DNA of 64,000 bases from Cucumis sativus. Taxonomy: Eukaryota; Streptophyta; Magnoliopsida; Cucurbitales; Cucurbitaceae. Both the position numbers and the translations under genes were made by a program. Location of the stretch: contig NW_022279559.1 of the NCBI RefSeq assembly GCF_000004075.3, positions 1-64,000 on the forward strand. The letters run 5' to 3'. Below, piece by piece: positions 12,661-25,139 of this stretch (within the stretch, counting starts at the first letter, position 1; every line of letters starts with the position of its first letter). Under the pieces are notes generated by a model. It saw only the letters and a program-made list of their open reading frames with translations. It was not told the origin of the DNA and did no database searches.

Positions 12661-14647
12661 TTCCAGCTCCAAGCCAATAACAATGGAAGACAATGAATAT
12701 AAGCAAGCTCTTGCTAGTGGCGGAAGGATGATTTGCTGAATGTGATGCAGTTCCTCTTCAGGCACCACCACCACTCTCTACAATTCTTCTTCTCTGAGCT
12801 TCGTATTTCTTAACCCATCACCGCCCTTCTTCCTCTTTCTTATTACTCTCTCTTTTTTTTTTTTTTCTTTCAGGTTTAAGAATCTTGAGGATAATCTTTC
12901 TCTTTACTCTGCCCCAAATCTACTTCTCCTATTCCCAGGTACTTATTTTGGTTCTTCTTTAATCTTTCAGTACCCTTTTCGATTTAATCTCGTTTCTCTT
13001 CTGGGTTTTGTTGATTACTCATTTGCTTATTGATTTTAATTAGCTACTTCTCTCTTTTGTTTTTTTGTTTTTCTCATTTTCTAGGGTGATTTGGTTTTCG
13101 TTGCAGAGCTAAGTGGCAGAGATTTTATAGAAAATTGGAATGTGGAAATAAAAGAAATGGTAATTAATTTATTTACGAAGTCTGAATTTTTTTTTTAGTT
13201 TCCATTTTAGTCTTCTAAAGATTATAAGGATATTGTGATGTTTGAATATCGAATGCAAAAAATTCAACTTAACATGACTTTTATTTTATTTTATCCTGTT
13301 TTGAGTGATAAATTTTAAATGTATGAGAAAGTCATTTATATTCATCAATCTCGAAGTTCAACCTGAAGGTCAACTTAAGAACATTTGGGAGAAGTGTGAA
13401 CAAACTAATGAATTTCAAGCGCCTTCCTCCTTGTGGTATTTTGATGACCACGAAAATTTGTGTTTTTTTTTTTTTTTTTTTTTTTTGAGTACTATTCTTC
13501 AACCATCAACCATCAACCATCAGAGCCCTCTTTTCTAGCTTAGTTTTTAAAGTTGGTTAGATTGATAAAGTCATTCAGCTGGTTTGTGTTAGATTGCCAC
13601 CAAAGTTCTACTTAGGAAGGGAAAAGATATATGGTACACAAGCGAGGACAATAATCTCTCAAGAGGTATAAAAGATATTTTGAGTGAAACAAGAAACAAT
13701 GTCATAAGGGTTATACCCAAAGTGACCATTGTGGAGATATATTTGAGAGTTTGTTGTCCCTAGCAAAGGGTATGAGAGCCACGCCTCTTACATTTAGTTG
13801 TGTAGTGCGTCTGGATGACGTAGTCAATTGTGATCCTGGTTGAGCTAATCAAATAGGGGATGGGCTCTAGTGAAAAGGAGTTATTTGGGTTAAAAGTGAT
13901 TGTCGAGAGTGCTCATGGATTGATGACTATTCGAGGGGATGCCAAGAAAGTCTTGCTTATTATTGTTATTAAATTCTTAAAAATATTTATTTAATTTTAA
14001 TATGTATAAATTGACCACATATATTTTTGGTTTTTCATAAATTTTTAATTCTTTTTTTCAAGTATGAGTAGAAAATTATGATAAAAGAAGAAATTTTGAA
14101 ATAAAATCACAAATCATATAGTTTTTCCTAATTCTAATATTTTTCCACGAAATCAATAATTTAAGAGCCCTAAAAAGGTAATTCAACGTACACCAATCAG
14201 TAATTAGTTTTTAGATTATACTTTGTTAGATTGGAGGCAATTTTTAAAGGTCGCCTCCCTTTTTTATGTGTTCTTCTTTGAGTTTTGTTATTTAATTTCT
14301 TCTCAATGAATGTTTAGTGTATTCTTTAATTTTTTCTCCATGAAAGTTGCATTCATCATATTCTGATTTTACAAATCAAGATTGGTGCCTATAGCTATTG
14401 TTCAAATGCTCTAGAACTGCTATGCTAGTAGTCTGATCCATTCTTTTTAATGTGGCCTTATCTTCTTCAAGGATTTGTTGGTAGACTGTGGATCATTAGG
14501 TATCTTGTACCAAATAATTTGGGACTTATTACCATGCCAATATATTTGACTAAAAGAATGGTTGGTTTTGCAAATATGGCAATGACTCTATTAACCTTTT
14601 TTGCCCAGATTCTTAACATTACGCGATGAAAGTGATTTTTAGCGGAG
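12661..14647 (+). promoter_or_regulatory. 5' leader of the second receptor kinase
   Basis: The leader matches that of copy 1 at several points: ggcggaag..gatttgctgaatgtg near 12720, a probable leader donor at about 12939 (cccag|gtactt), and cagagctaagtggcag near 13107. A stretch of about 13550-13960 has no counterpart in copy 1 and is probably inserted DNA of unknown type. The splice acceptor used in copy 1 (tttgcag) is changed to tttgcaa here. A good acceptor, ttttttgcccag, lies just downstream, so the last leader exon probably starts at 14609. An upstream ATG at 14626 opens a 27-codon frame ending at 14707-14709, which overlaps the kinase start out of frame. Confidence 0.45.
13463..13486. 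repeat. Poly(T) tract
   Basis: Uninterrupted run of about 24 T inside the leader-intron region of the second kinase copy. It may be a microsatellite or the reverse-complemented poly(A) tail of a retroposed sequence; no retroposed gene body was recognised next to it. Confidence 0.8.
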
Positions 14648-17600
14648 ATGGCAAAACTCTATCTTACTGCTCTAGTTTTGGTTTGCTTTCATTACTTTGC
14701 GGTGTCTGATTTTCAAGGTATGAACTGCATCTCAAGGTAGCTTATGAAAATTGAGAACTTACTGTACTGCTGCTCATAGTCTTTTGTATAAACATCTGGT
14801 CTATGGCAAAAAGATTGTCCATCTGATTTATCTTCATGATGTTTGAAACAGTATGTAGTTTTGAATAGAAATTGAAATTCTTTTAGCATGTTTGTCAGTT
14901 TTAATAATATTAAAAGAAAGATTATGGAAATCACTTCCAAAATGACTTTTAATAATTCAAAGTCAGTTTTAATAATATGAAAATTGTATTTGAAAGTGTA
15001 AAATTATAACCAACTAAGTGTATTTCGTATTGATTTTGAAGTGATTTTAGCAATTTTAAAATCAATCCCAAAATACACATTTTCATTGGCAAAGACAGTA
15101 TTAAGTGTTTCTAATTCTTTCTTTTTTTTGTTTATTTTTCACACTATCTTTGGATATGCTACAAGTCTTTTGTCACATGGAAGATACCTTTTCCATCAGT
15201 TCGTCTTTTTGCTCATTTCTTGTGAGTTGGTAGAAAAGCTAGTCTGAAGTTATCAACAAGTGTGAAAGCCTTTTTTCCCTTGTAAAGGGATACAAATTTG
15301 AAAATTTTGTGAGATTAAATCATTAAATAATGTAGTTTTCTTTTCAATTTCTGATTGCTTCCAGTTGCGCAAATTTACCTGGAATTACTATTATACTGAT
15401 ATTCTCTAATTGCTTGATCACTTGATGAATGTACGTTGTTCTTATCACCTTCAGGTGACGCACTCTATGCATTTAAGAAGGCATTGAATGCAACAAGTAG
15501 TCAGCTTGGAGATTGGAACCTAAATCATGTCAATCCATGCAGTAGTTGGTCCAATATTATGTGTAATGGGAACAACGTGACAGCTATGTAAGACATAATT
15601 AAATTAAATACACTCTTTTGCTGATCTTTCTATCCATTTAGCAATAATCATGTCACTTGTGAGTGCTTAGATGCTCTATATAAATGACTTATTTATTTCA
15701 TTGTATGAAATATTTTACTTGCCAATATTAAAGGTTTCAAGTCTGCCATTACTTATATTAAATCTAATTTTCTCAGAACCTTGCCAACGATGGGATTTAC
15801 TGGAACCTTGTCTCCAGAAATTGCTGTCATAAAATCTCTTTCAACTCTGTGAGTACTGTGTTATTTTGTGGACGAGAATTTGCAGCTCTAAATACTTGAT
15901 GTTTGTGCAATTTAAGCCGGCTTCTTTTATTATTATACTCCAAATTCTGGATTTTATTGATCATAATATTCATTGTTGTCTTAAAAGTAAGTTTTAATTC
16001 TTCAAGTCAGGTGCTTGGCTTACTTAAGGTTATCTATTCATGTTGCTCGAGAAAGAGTTCTATTTTGCACATGTATATATAGTATTAAAATTCCATAACT
16101 GGAACTTTCTTTATACTATTTTTTTCAAAAGATTGTAAATTAGAAGATCACCCACTAATACCAACTGGGATAAACTATTATCAACAAAGAACTAAAATCT
16201 GTTTTCTTATGATTGGAATTCCTGTAATTTACTAAGCGCAAGACTTCGTCCTCTTCAGAGATCTAATTTTCTCACATCCCTTGGTCGGATATTTTCTTTT
16301 AACCTTCTAGTTTCAGGGAAGTGTTGGACGTTAGACATCCGTATATCTGAGATAACCTTAGCTTTGAAAAGCATATTATGATTATTTGGACACTAAATTT
16401 GGTTAACAAAACTGGTTTTTGAAATAATCTTCTTATTGGCAATGAGAAACTTAATTAATATATATTAATCTACTGCAGGAACTTGGAGGGAAATTACATA
16501 ACTGGAGGGATACCAGCGGAGTTTGGAAACTTGACAAATTTGGTCACTTTGGATCTCGGAAATAACAGCCTAATTGATCAAATACCATCGTCCCTGGGTA
16601 ATCTTAAGAATCTACGGTTCCTGTAAGTAATGGGTTTCAAATTACTCAAATTTCAAAGATACCTTATGAGCATTTGCAATACACCTGGGTTTTAGTTGAG
16701 ATAATGACTATTGACTCCTTATTCTCATTGAAGCAGAACTCTGAGTCAAAATCATTTAACTGGGAGTATTCCTGAGACGTTGTCAACCCTTCCTAGCTTG
16801 ATCAATCTGTATGTTTTCAATTATGCATAAGGCTATTAATGGAGATTTTCAGATTCGGGGATCTGTGTTCTGTTCTCAATGCCTTGATTGTTACTCTCCT
16901 ACAGTTTTCTTGATTCGAATAATCTCAGTGGCCAGATTCCGGAGCAATTATTTCAAGTTTCAAAATTCAAGTACGTGGAACTTTTGAATACTATCAAGGT
17001 AGATATTATCATACCTATATATCTGCTATAACATGGCATTAGGAAACCAACACCAATTCCTAAAATTAGTGATATTAGGAAACACATCTATCTGATATTT
17101 ATGGCACGATCATATAGCTCAACAGTTTAAAGCATCTACTTTTTTTTGAGAATGAAGGTTTGATTCTTTACCTTAAATTTTAGTTTCTAATGAAAGTAAA
17201 AAAAGACAATAATTAACTTAAATTTTTGAAGCTAACATTCAAAATCTAAAGCATCACTGATCGACAAATGAAAAGGAAATACCATATGTTGCTTGGACAT
17301 GACAAATCCCATATCCAAAATTGATTTGGTCAAAAGAAAGTAACCAAAATTATAAAATTTAAACACTTGCTGTTAAGAAAAATTTCCTATTACTACTGTC
17401 AGGAGAAAGCAGCAAATAACGGAGAACTTAAAAGAAAGCAATAAAGATTGGAAATATAAGAATTAACGTGAATAACTCAAACTGAAAGAAAAACCGTGAT
17501 CAATCAAAAAGAAGTTCACTATGTGAAAATTATTACAAACACATAGAATTCTCTTGCTGATTCCAACTCCAACACTCTCAAAACTTTTATGCTACTCACA

Positions 17601-20600
17601 CCCTTTTCTTTACTTTCAAACTAGAAAATACAGAAAGATAATTCAACTAGAATTAGGTCACCCAAGCTTTTAGAGTGCTTGGAGCTCATCGCTCTCAGAA
17701 CTTTTTTGATGTAGAATTGTTCTCATTTAATAACTTGTCAAGAACCCTACAATCACAATCTCTATTTTTCAATAGATCTTACAGTGCAATGTAATTTCTA
17801 TATTCTTTGTCATCCGTTTATTTATTTTTCACCTTCCAAATATTTTTTTCACAGCTTTTCTGGAAATAAGTTGGATTGCGGCAACAATTCACGTTGGTCC
17901 TGTGATTCGGACAGTACAAATTCAGGTTATTGGATCGGATTTGCCTTAGGTCCTTAGGCTTGTGGAAAATCTTTTCCTCCGTTTTGATAACTTAGGCACC
18001 CTTTAGCAGAAAGAGAAATGTGAAAGTTTCGTCATTTTCTCAGGTGCTTCAAATAAGTCGAAGGTTGGGCTCTTAGCTGGACCTATTTCTGGGTTAATGG
18101 TTACTCTTCTTTTGGTCGGATTATTGCTTTTGTTGTGCAAGCATAGATATAAAGGCTACAAGGGTGAAGTCTTCGAAGATGTTCCCGGTAATTGTTATGA
18201 CTATCATTGAATTTTCAAAATGGATTATGCAAGCATCATTTATGGTGACTAGGTTTCATGGATATCGATATCAATGTAAATATAATTGTTTTCTCGGTGC
18301 AACCTTTTTTGCCAATTCTTAGTAGCGTTTGTACGTATTAGCACCTATCTAGAAATACAACTGTGTTGTATTTGTGATTTTTGTCTGAAGCATAGACTAT
18401 CTAGATGCTACTCATCTAGAGAATTATTCCTTAAAATTTGGTCCTCTACTAGCATATTGAATTGCTCGAGATAATTGATATGTGATTCGTAGTTGCATAA
18501 CAAAAATATTTTCCCAACTGGATTCATGAAGAGCTTGTAGAAATAGTTTCTCATGTTTCTAACTCTTTGATGTAAGTTTTTGTATTACTTGTCAAGTTAA
18601 CCATCTTATGTCTTAAATGAAATTACTGGATAATTTGAGGTATAGTTATAATGAATAACAATTTTAAGAATAATAATTAAGTATATAATAACATTTTTTT
18701 AAAATCGCAAATATAGCAAAGTCTATTAACGATAGACTTCTATTGCTGATAGATTCTTATGATTTATTAGATATGGTATATCAGTGATAGATTTCTATCA
18801 TTGAGATTTTGATAGATTTCGACAGATTTCTCTATATTTGCATTTTTTTAAATTTTGCTATATACTTAATTATTTTGAATCTAATTGCTATATTTCCAGT
18901 TATCGTACTTTGAGTCATTCATTAGTAATTTTATGAAACACGCAATAATTTCAAATGTAATCAAGTCACAAGCTGGAAAAGGGAATCAAAATTCCATATG
19001 CCTCCACCCCATCTCACCCGCACTAGAACTGAATTTTTTGTTCATGGAAGCGTGTCTAAATGTTTTTTTTCCCTAATCTCTCAATTAGGTGAAATTGATC
19101 GAAAAATTGCATTTGGTCAGCTGAAAAGATTTGCATGGAGGGAGCTACAGCTAGCTACAGAAAATTTTAGTGAGGAAAATGTTATAGGACAAGGAGGCTT
19201 TGGAAAGGTTTACAAAGGGGTGCTTGCTGATGGCACCAAGGTTGCAGTGAAACAGTCAACTAATTATGAACGCCTTGGGGGAGATGCTTCTTTTCTGCGT
19301 GAAGTTGAGATGATTAGTGTAGCTGTTCATAGAAATCTATTGCGGCTGATTGGGTTTTGTACAACTCAGACTGAACGCTTATTGGTGTATCCCTATATGC
19401 AGAACTTGAGTGTTGCCAACCGTCTTCGAGGTATTAAATCATTTGCTTGTTTTGGATATGAAATTTGAAAAAAAAAAAAAATCTCACAATTTCTGTTTTC
19501 GTTTGAGCAGAAATACTTCAATGTTTGCATATTACATCATATATTAATGATCTGTAGATCTTGGTTTGGGCATAGGGAAATGAGAGAGTAACCAAGAAAA
19601 CTTTAAAACTAAGGTCTAAGAGATCAATTGAGTGTCAGGTGCTTGAGTAGATCCTGGTTTGGGCAGAGGGAAATATTGGCCATGGGCTATTTCTTTCCTG
19701 TATCTACTTTTTTCATTTTTCGTAGTACTTGCTCAACCTTCAAATATTTTGATTACGGCCGACTTTTTAAGTCTAAAAAAAATATACATGAAGGCATTGT
19801 GCCCCTGTCATGTCCTTGGAAAGTAGCACCATTGTCTTAGTCCAGAGAACAACAAAATTTTCTACTCGTTTGTATTTAGTACTGAAGAAAGGAGTCCTCC
19901 AGCCTCTATAGGGGCCACTAGTTGGAAAATGACTTTTTGTGAGAGGGCGTGGTGGGTGCGGATTATCACATTCTTGAACTGGAAGGTGGTCTCAAGATCT
20001 TTCCTGGGGCGGGCTGCGGATAGGTGAAATTGTTGGGTAATTTAGCTAACTGGTTGCTACTTTCCCGTTACAACTTGAAGCTTTATAGAATATGATTGTT
20101 GTCAGTAAGTATGAACATCATTTCGATAAGTGATTTATAGGTGAGTTTCAACTTTCATTGTTGCATAGAGAGAAACAACCTTGATAAGTCTTTGGATAGT
20201 TGTCCTTTTCCGGTTAACTCCTTGCTCGATTGCTCTGTTCATCACCTTCCTGCTCTCATCATTTTATCAGTTAGTCTTTTTCTTTGTCGTTTTTACTTTT
20301 ACTCTTCTCAATGAAAGCTTATGTAAAATAGTCTTGCAGGATACTGAGCATACAAGTTACTCATTTAATTCACAAGATGAACTTTGGCCAATTGTTATTG
20401 TATTGCCTTACTGATAAATAATTACTACCCCTCTAGCTGATTTCTTTTGTAATCTCCTATGCCAGAACTTAAGCCTGGGGAACCTATTTTAGATTGGCCT
20501 ACACGAAAACGTGTGGCATTGGGGACAGCTCGTGGTTTAGGATATCTTCACGAACATTGCAATCCAAAGATTATTCACCGAGATGTTAAGGCTGCTAACG

Positions 20601-21292
20601 TCTTGCTTGATGAGGATTTTGAAGCAGTTGTTGGTGATTTTGGCCTCGCCAAGTTGGTTGATGTTAAGAAGACTAGCGTCACAACTCAAGTTCGGGGGAC
20701 AGCTGGCCACATAGCACCCGAGTACTTATCCACTGGGAAATCGTCAGAAAAGACTGATGTTTTTGGTTATGGCATTATGCTTTTAGAACTTATTACAGGA
20801 CAACGCGCGATCGACTTCTCACGCTTCGATGAAGATGATGATGTTTTACTGCTAGACCATGTAAGCAAATTATATCAAAATCAGCACATCTCCATTTGAA
20901 TCTATTCCTTCTTTATGCCAACTTCAATTAGCTCTACTATCATAAATATAATTTTGGCTTATTCATCTCTGTTTCTTAAAGGTCAAGAAATTGGAAAGGG
21001 AGAAGCGACTGAACATTATTGTGGACGAAAACCTGACTAACTATGATATTAGAGAGGTGGAGACATTGGCTCAAGTTGCGCTACTGTGTACGCAGCAATC
21101 TTCGGCTAGTCGCCAACAATGTCGCAAGTCATTCGGATGCTGGAAGGCGAGGGACTCGGAGAGAGGTGGGAGGAATGGCAGCATTTAGAGGTGATTCGCA
21201 GACAAGATTATGAGAGAATGCAAAGAAGATTTGAATTAGGGAATGATTCCATTTATAAACAGGAAGCTATTGAGTTATCTGGTGGAAGATAA
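14648..21292 (+). CDS. LRR receptor-like serine/threonine kinase, subfamily II, tandem copy 2 (frameshifted near the C-terminus as given)
   Basis: Tandem paralogue of the kinase at 3231-8920, with the same 11-exon structure: 14648-14717, 15455-15587, 15777-15848, 16479-16622, 16737-16808, 16905-16970, 17855-17925, 18044-18187, 19089-19430, 20466-20860, 20982-21292. Expected length is 606 aa. The start [14 protein letters not shown] is a typical signal peptide and keeps frame with exon 2. The LRRNT cap reads [11 protein letters not shown], one residue longer than the usual CxW spacing. The kinase has [12 protein letters not shown]312, the HRD Asp at 411, DFG at 429-431 and the activation-loop APEYLSTGK, so it should be an active RD kinase. 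As written, one C is missing at 21113-21114 (expected CGC CCA ACA ATG TCG CAA). This diverts the frame to a stop at 21186-21188, giving 571 aa and losing the last kinase helix and tail. The proper frame continues to TAA at 21290-21292. Introns 6, 8 and 9 are long, and intron 8 holds a MITE. Confidence 0.93.
18674..18872. mobile_element. Small MITE-like element with terminal inverted repeats, in intron 8 of kinase copy 2
   Basis: The left end reads taattaagtatataa and the right end reads ttgctatatacttaatta, which is its near-perfect inverse. The inverted match extends inward imperfectly through the T-run and a 'gcaaatata' motif. The centre is built of 'tctatca/tgatag' motifs that can fold on themselves. 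The element is about 200 bp and non-coding, as expected for a non-autonomous DNA transposon. The intron splice sites are outside it and intact, so splicing is probably tolerated. Related degraded motifs occur elsewhere in the window. Confidence 0.65.
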
Positions 21293-23274
21293 GGTAGCAA
21301 TTACCAAGCTTTTTGATCCTCATCTATATGTCAGTTTTTTTCTGTTAGATTAGTTTGATTTGGGGGCCATCCTTATGAAATCATTGCCTTCTCATATCCT
21401 ACTTTTGTACATTTCATTCACTTTTGTTTATATTTTTTTGGCTGTGCTTCTTTGTGTAATCTTAATTCCCTCAATTTAACACGTGCTGTGGCTGAAGTTT
21501 GTATTTGTAATACAACTGAGTGAATAGAGTCGTTATTTTCATACTTGGCATTGCATTTGCCAACATTGTAACTATAGAATAATTATTGTTTGAGCTTAAA
21601 TAAAATTGTTCTTCGTTTCTAAATTGTTCTTGGTTCTGTGCTTGCTTAATAAGCATTTAAAGTTTTAATTTTTATTATTTTTTAAATAGTTTGTGTAAGT
21701 TTCAAATTACATATTTTAATTTTGTAATCTAATTATATATCACATGATAATGTAACATTTTTCATAGGATAAAATTAACCATATAAAAAAAAGAAAATTA
21801 TAATATTCCCAAAGGCTCACGTGATTTAGAGTCAAACATTTGCAATGACCCTTCAAATTCGTCAAAAATGGGTTACTGAAGACTAACACTTTTCTTCTTT
21901 CTTTCTTTACAATAATATTGCATTTTAAAACAATGATGAACACAACATCCCTTTTGACCTAATTTCCACATTTAGAAAAAACAAAATAAAGTATATATTT
22001 AATTTATTTATAAAAAAAATAATAATTTCCTTTTGCTATGTTTGAGTATGAGCTTACATATTAATTAAATATTGAGTTTACAAGCGAAAAGTTAATGTAA
22101 TTTTTTTTGTAAAATTATAGTTTACCTATTGTGGTGTATATATTATAAAATATAAATAATGAGTAAAATTTTAAATTTAATTTCAGCCTTTGATTTTTAT
22201 AAATTAGACTTAGCAAATTTTTATTATCTATCACAATAAATTTCAGATAATATCGATCACTTTAATGATATATATCAATATATGTCTATTTAGATATATT
22301 GTGGTGTATAAGATTTTGTTATATTTATAAATATTTTCAATCATTTTACCCTATTTCAAAACAATTTAGTTCCTAAACTTTAGTCGGTGAATGTTTAGTC
22401 TCGATACTTTAAATTATTATTACTAACAATTTTAGTCCTTAAACTTTTAATAAAAAACATAACAAAACCTCCCCACTTAGCTTTGATAATACCTTTTAAC
22501 TTTAAAAATCTACATTTTTTTTTAAATTATTTGAAGCTAACGTATTTACAAAATATAACCAAAAATCTATAATATATCAATAATAGGCACCGTAAATGCA
22601 TATATTAATAAACTTTATTGATGTCTATCAATGTGCCTATCATATATAAAATACGAAGTTTTGTTATATTTTGTAAATATTTCGTTTCATTTTACTATAT
22701 TTTAAAACATATTAACTCTAACATCTAACCAAAACATTATGGAATATCTTTTTGAAAAAAAAATTCTAAATGAACCAATATACGAACAACCATAATTAAG
22801 TTAGCAACATTATCAGATAATCAAAGACAGAAGAAGGAAAAAAAAAATCAGATAGTACAAGAGAACATAACATTCCTTTGATCATGATTCGTTGTTTTGG
22901 TCATGGACTCATGCGTGTCAAACAACAATACATATATAAAAGTAAAATTCAGAATGTGAACATACATATCTATATATATATAAGGAAATAATACATTAAA
23001 GTTATTCTTCCAAAAAATAAGGAAGATTTTTTTGTGTATTTGAAAGGTAAAAAAGGGCAAAGTTCACATGAGATATTGAATGTTTTTTGTGTCCATAAAG
23101 TTGGTATTTATTTGCACAAAAGAAGCAAATTATTTGGATGATTTCATGTATATGATTGCATGCATGACGAAATATCTTTTAGTTTTCTCTCTTTCAACCT
23201 ATGGTCAAATTAATCACATACATATTTTTATGGATGGATAGTTACTAATTAATTAAATGCAAAACTTTAACTCC

Positions 23275-23278
<4 letters not shown>

Positions 23279-23306
<28 letters not shown>
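23279..23306. repeat. (AT)n microsatellite
   Basis: About 14 uninterrupted AT dinucleotide units. Likely length-polymorphic; no other function seen. Confidence 0.9.
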
Positions 23307-23308
<2 letters not shown>

Positions 23309-23399
23309 CCTACCACCTTGACTTTATTTAGTCAGTCTCTAAATTTCAAATAAATTATAGTTTGAGATTTGTTTACTAAGGTAATTGTGATAGGTAGTT

Positions 23400-23620
23400 G
23401 TATATATAATAATATTTTTTAAAAAAATTATAAATATATATACAGTAATCTATCGATCATAGATTTATGTTATTGATAAGTTGTTATATGGTCTATCTTA
23501 TTGGTGACAAACTTCTATCATTAATAGACGATGACAGATTTTGTTATATTTGTAAAAAGTTTTTAAATGTTGATATATATGCTAATAATTTAAATTTAAT
23601 TATTATATTTACAACTATAA
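23400..23620. repeat. Dispersed 'tctatca/tgatag' repeat copy
   Basis: The segment carries atctatcgatcatag, ttctatcattaatagac and ttttgttatatttgtaaaaag. The same motif set occurs in the MITE-like element at 18674-18872 and in more degraded form near 22140, 22540, 26160, 27230, 37780 and 41770. The ends are too decayed to define inverted repeats or a target duplication. Confidence 0.45.
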
Positions 23621-24577
23621 TCTTGATTGGTGATGATGCATACTTTAACTAGTTGAGTTGCACCCATGTAGATAAACACTATGGTCTCGACCTTGATATC
23701 ATTTGGCTTGATAAAAATCATCGGTGTATCCCATGTTTGGGAGTGATTTTTATTTAATCACTTTTTTCATATTCAAAATTACTTTGAGATGTGTTTTGAA
23801 TCAATTAAAATTAATTTAATATTTAATTTCACACCTTTTAAATACTATTTTCATTTCATCAAAGTTAATTTTAAATGACATATAATAGCTTTAAACCTAA
23901 AAGGCTATCAATATAAGATGTAGCAAATCAAGTTATCCACTCCCCTTGGTTCAACCTAAATGGGCATACCTATACACCATTGACCTCGAGAAACTAAATT
24001 AGTATTTATCTTAAAATTAATCGACAATTAATAGAAGAATTACCTCATATACTATATAATTGTAACATCCACACTTTTTTCAATTTGAGATATTCATCAT
24101 GTTTCTTTAAGATAACGTACCTTTTTAGTTTTTCATCATGACCGAATTTTCACATTGCCTTCATTAGAATAACCAATACCTTATATTAAGAAAAATAGAT
24201 TAGAGTTCTATCTTAAAATTAATGGACAATACAAGAAGTAATCCACCAAAAAGTGAGTTTGATTTAGTGGTATTGACAGGACCTATGAGAGGACGGAGGT
24301 TTAATCCACCACCTCATAGTTATTGTACTAAATAAAGTACAAAAAGTATTAACTTCAAACGTTCCACCACTAGGACGTAATGACCGTCGTCATAAAAAAT
24401 AAGTAATTAAAAAAAGGAAGAAAAGAGATCACTAGCTCACACGTGAACATCACACCCTTAAATTATAACTTACCCTTCAAAACCCTAAATGAGTTCCCAA
24501 TTTTGAACAACCTTTTTCAATGTTTGATTCTTATGGAGCCCGTGAGTCCTTATTCATCATCTGCCCTTCAAAGTCTA

Positions 24578-24590
24578 TCTATAAATATCC
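24578..24590 (+). promoter_or_regulatory. Probable TATA box of the first small acidic gene
   Basis: The string ctataaatatc lies about 150 bases upstream of the ATG at 24738, in a C-rich, pyrimidine-containing context typical of plant core promoters. It is the best TATA match in the upstream 300 bases. Confidence 0.5.
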
Positions 24591-24737
24591 CAAAATCATC
24601 ACTTTCCAATTCTTCATCAAACCCCAAATCAACTTTATTAACCTCAGCTCTCTACAAAAATTCCCATAAAACATATATCCATATATCTATATCTTTGTAA
24701 AGCAAATTAGTACACACTTCTGTACTATAGGTTTTCC

Positions 24738-25139
24738 ATGTCGGTTTCCTTGGAAGCTTTGGCAATGGCTGGGATTGATTCCAATGAGTGGGCTATGGAC
24801 GCTGAAGAATGGGAAAGAAACGAGATCGACGTTGTTCCACCACATTTATTAGCCGATGAAGAAGATGACGAGGATGGTGATGAACATGTAACGACGAGTA
24901 CTATTAGTAACTATTGCTTTCCCGTTGATGGGTCATTCGAGGGATGGCGTGGGAGAGATTGCAAAGCTGATGGTGGCCATGGCCATGGCATTTTGGGGAT
25001 TTTTTGTAGTCTAAGCAAAGTCATAGAGAAAAGGGCTTCTAATGGGATGAGTTCAGTGAGAATAATAGTCAGAACTATTTTAGGGTTTTTGATGGTGATG
25101 ACCATGAAGATAATTAGTGCACAAAGATCCAAGATGTAA
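24738..25139 (+). CDS. Small acidic plant protein of unknown function, tandem copy 1
   Basis: Single-exon frame of 133 aa. The N-terminus (MSVSLEALAMAGIDSNEW) is followed by an aromatic and acidic block (AMDAEEWE), then PPHLLADE and an Asp/Glu-rich stretch. The N-terminal half is nearly the same as in the protein at 26831-27100, which supports real coding and this start codon. The C-terminal third (about 95-133) is basic and hydrophobic and could be a membrane-associated helix. The family appears plant-specific with no assigned function; At5g65207 is a possible Arabidopsis relative, from memory only. Middle residues 70-90 (Gly/His-rich) read less like the rest of the family, so a compensated frame change there is possible. 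Confidence 0.7.
   Translation: MSVSLEALAMAGIDSNEWAMDAEEWERNEIDVVPPHLLADEEDDEDGDEHVTTSTISNYCFPVDGSFEGWRGRDCKADGGHGHGILGIFCSLSKVIEKRASNGMSSVRIIVRTILGFLMVMTMKIISAQRSKM

Larger units (their letters stand above)
21293..24430. other. Repeat-rich intergenic DNA
   Basis: It starts with the 3' UTR of kinase copy 2. The rest is AT-rich and holds several degraded copies of the dispersed 'ctatca..tgatag..ttgttatatttgtaaa' repeat, at about 22140-22350, 22540-22720 and 23400-23600. No convincing coding sequence was seen. Confidence 0.5.

Noticed and set aside
13550-13960. Less AT-rich stretch in the leader intron of kinase copy 2, considered as a transposon fragment
   Set aside because: No terminal repeats or coding remnants could be identified; kept only as unexplained insertion relative to copy 1.
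18674-23620. CRISPR-like interpretation of the repeated gatagac/tctatca motifs
   Set aside because: Plant nuclear context, irregular spacing, and palindromic transposon-like structure explain them.
24443-24700. 85-aa plus-strand frame upstream of the first small acidic gene
   Set aside because: It runs through the promoter and a TATA box and has no paralogous frame upstream of the second copy.
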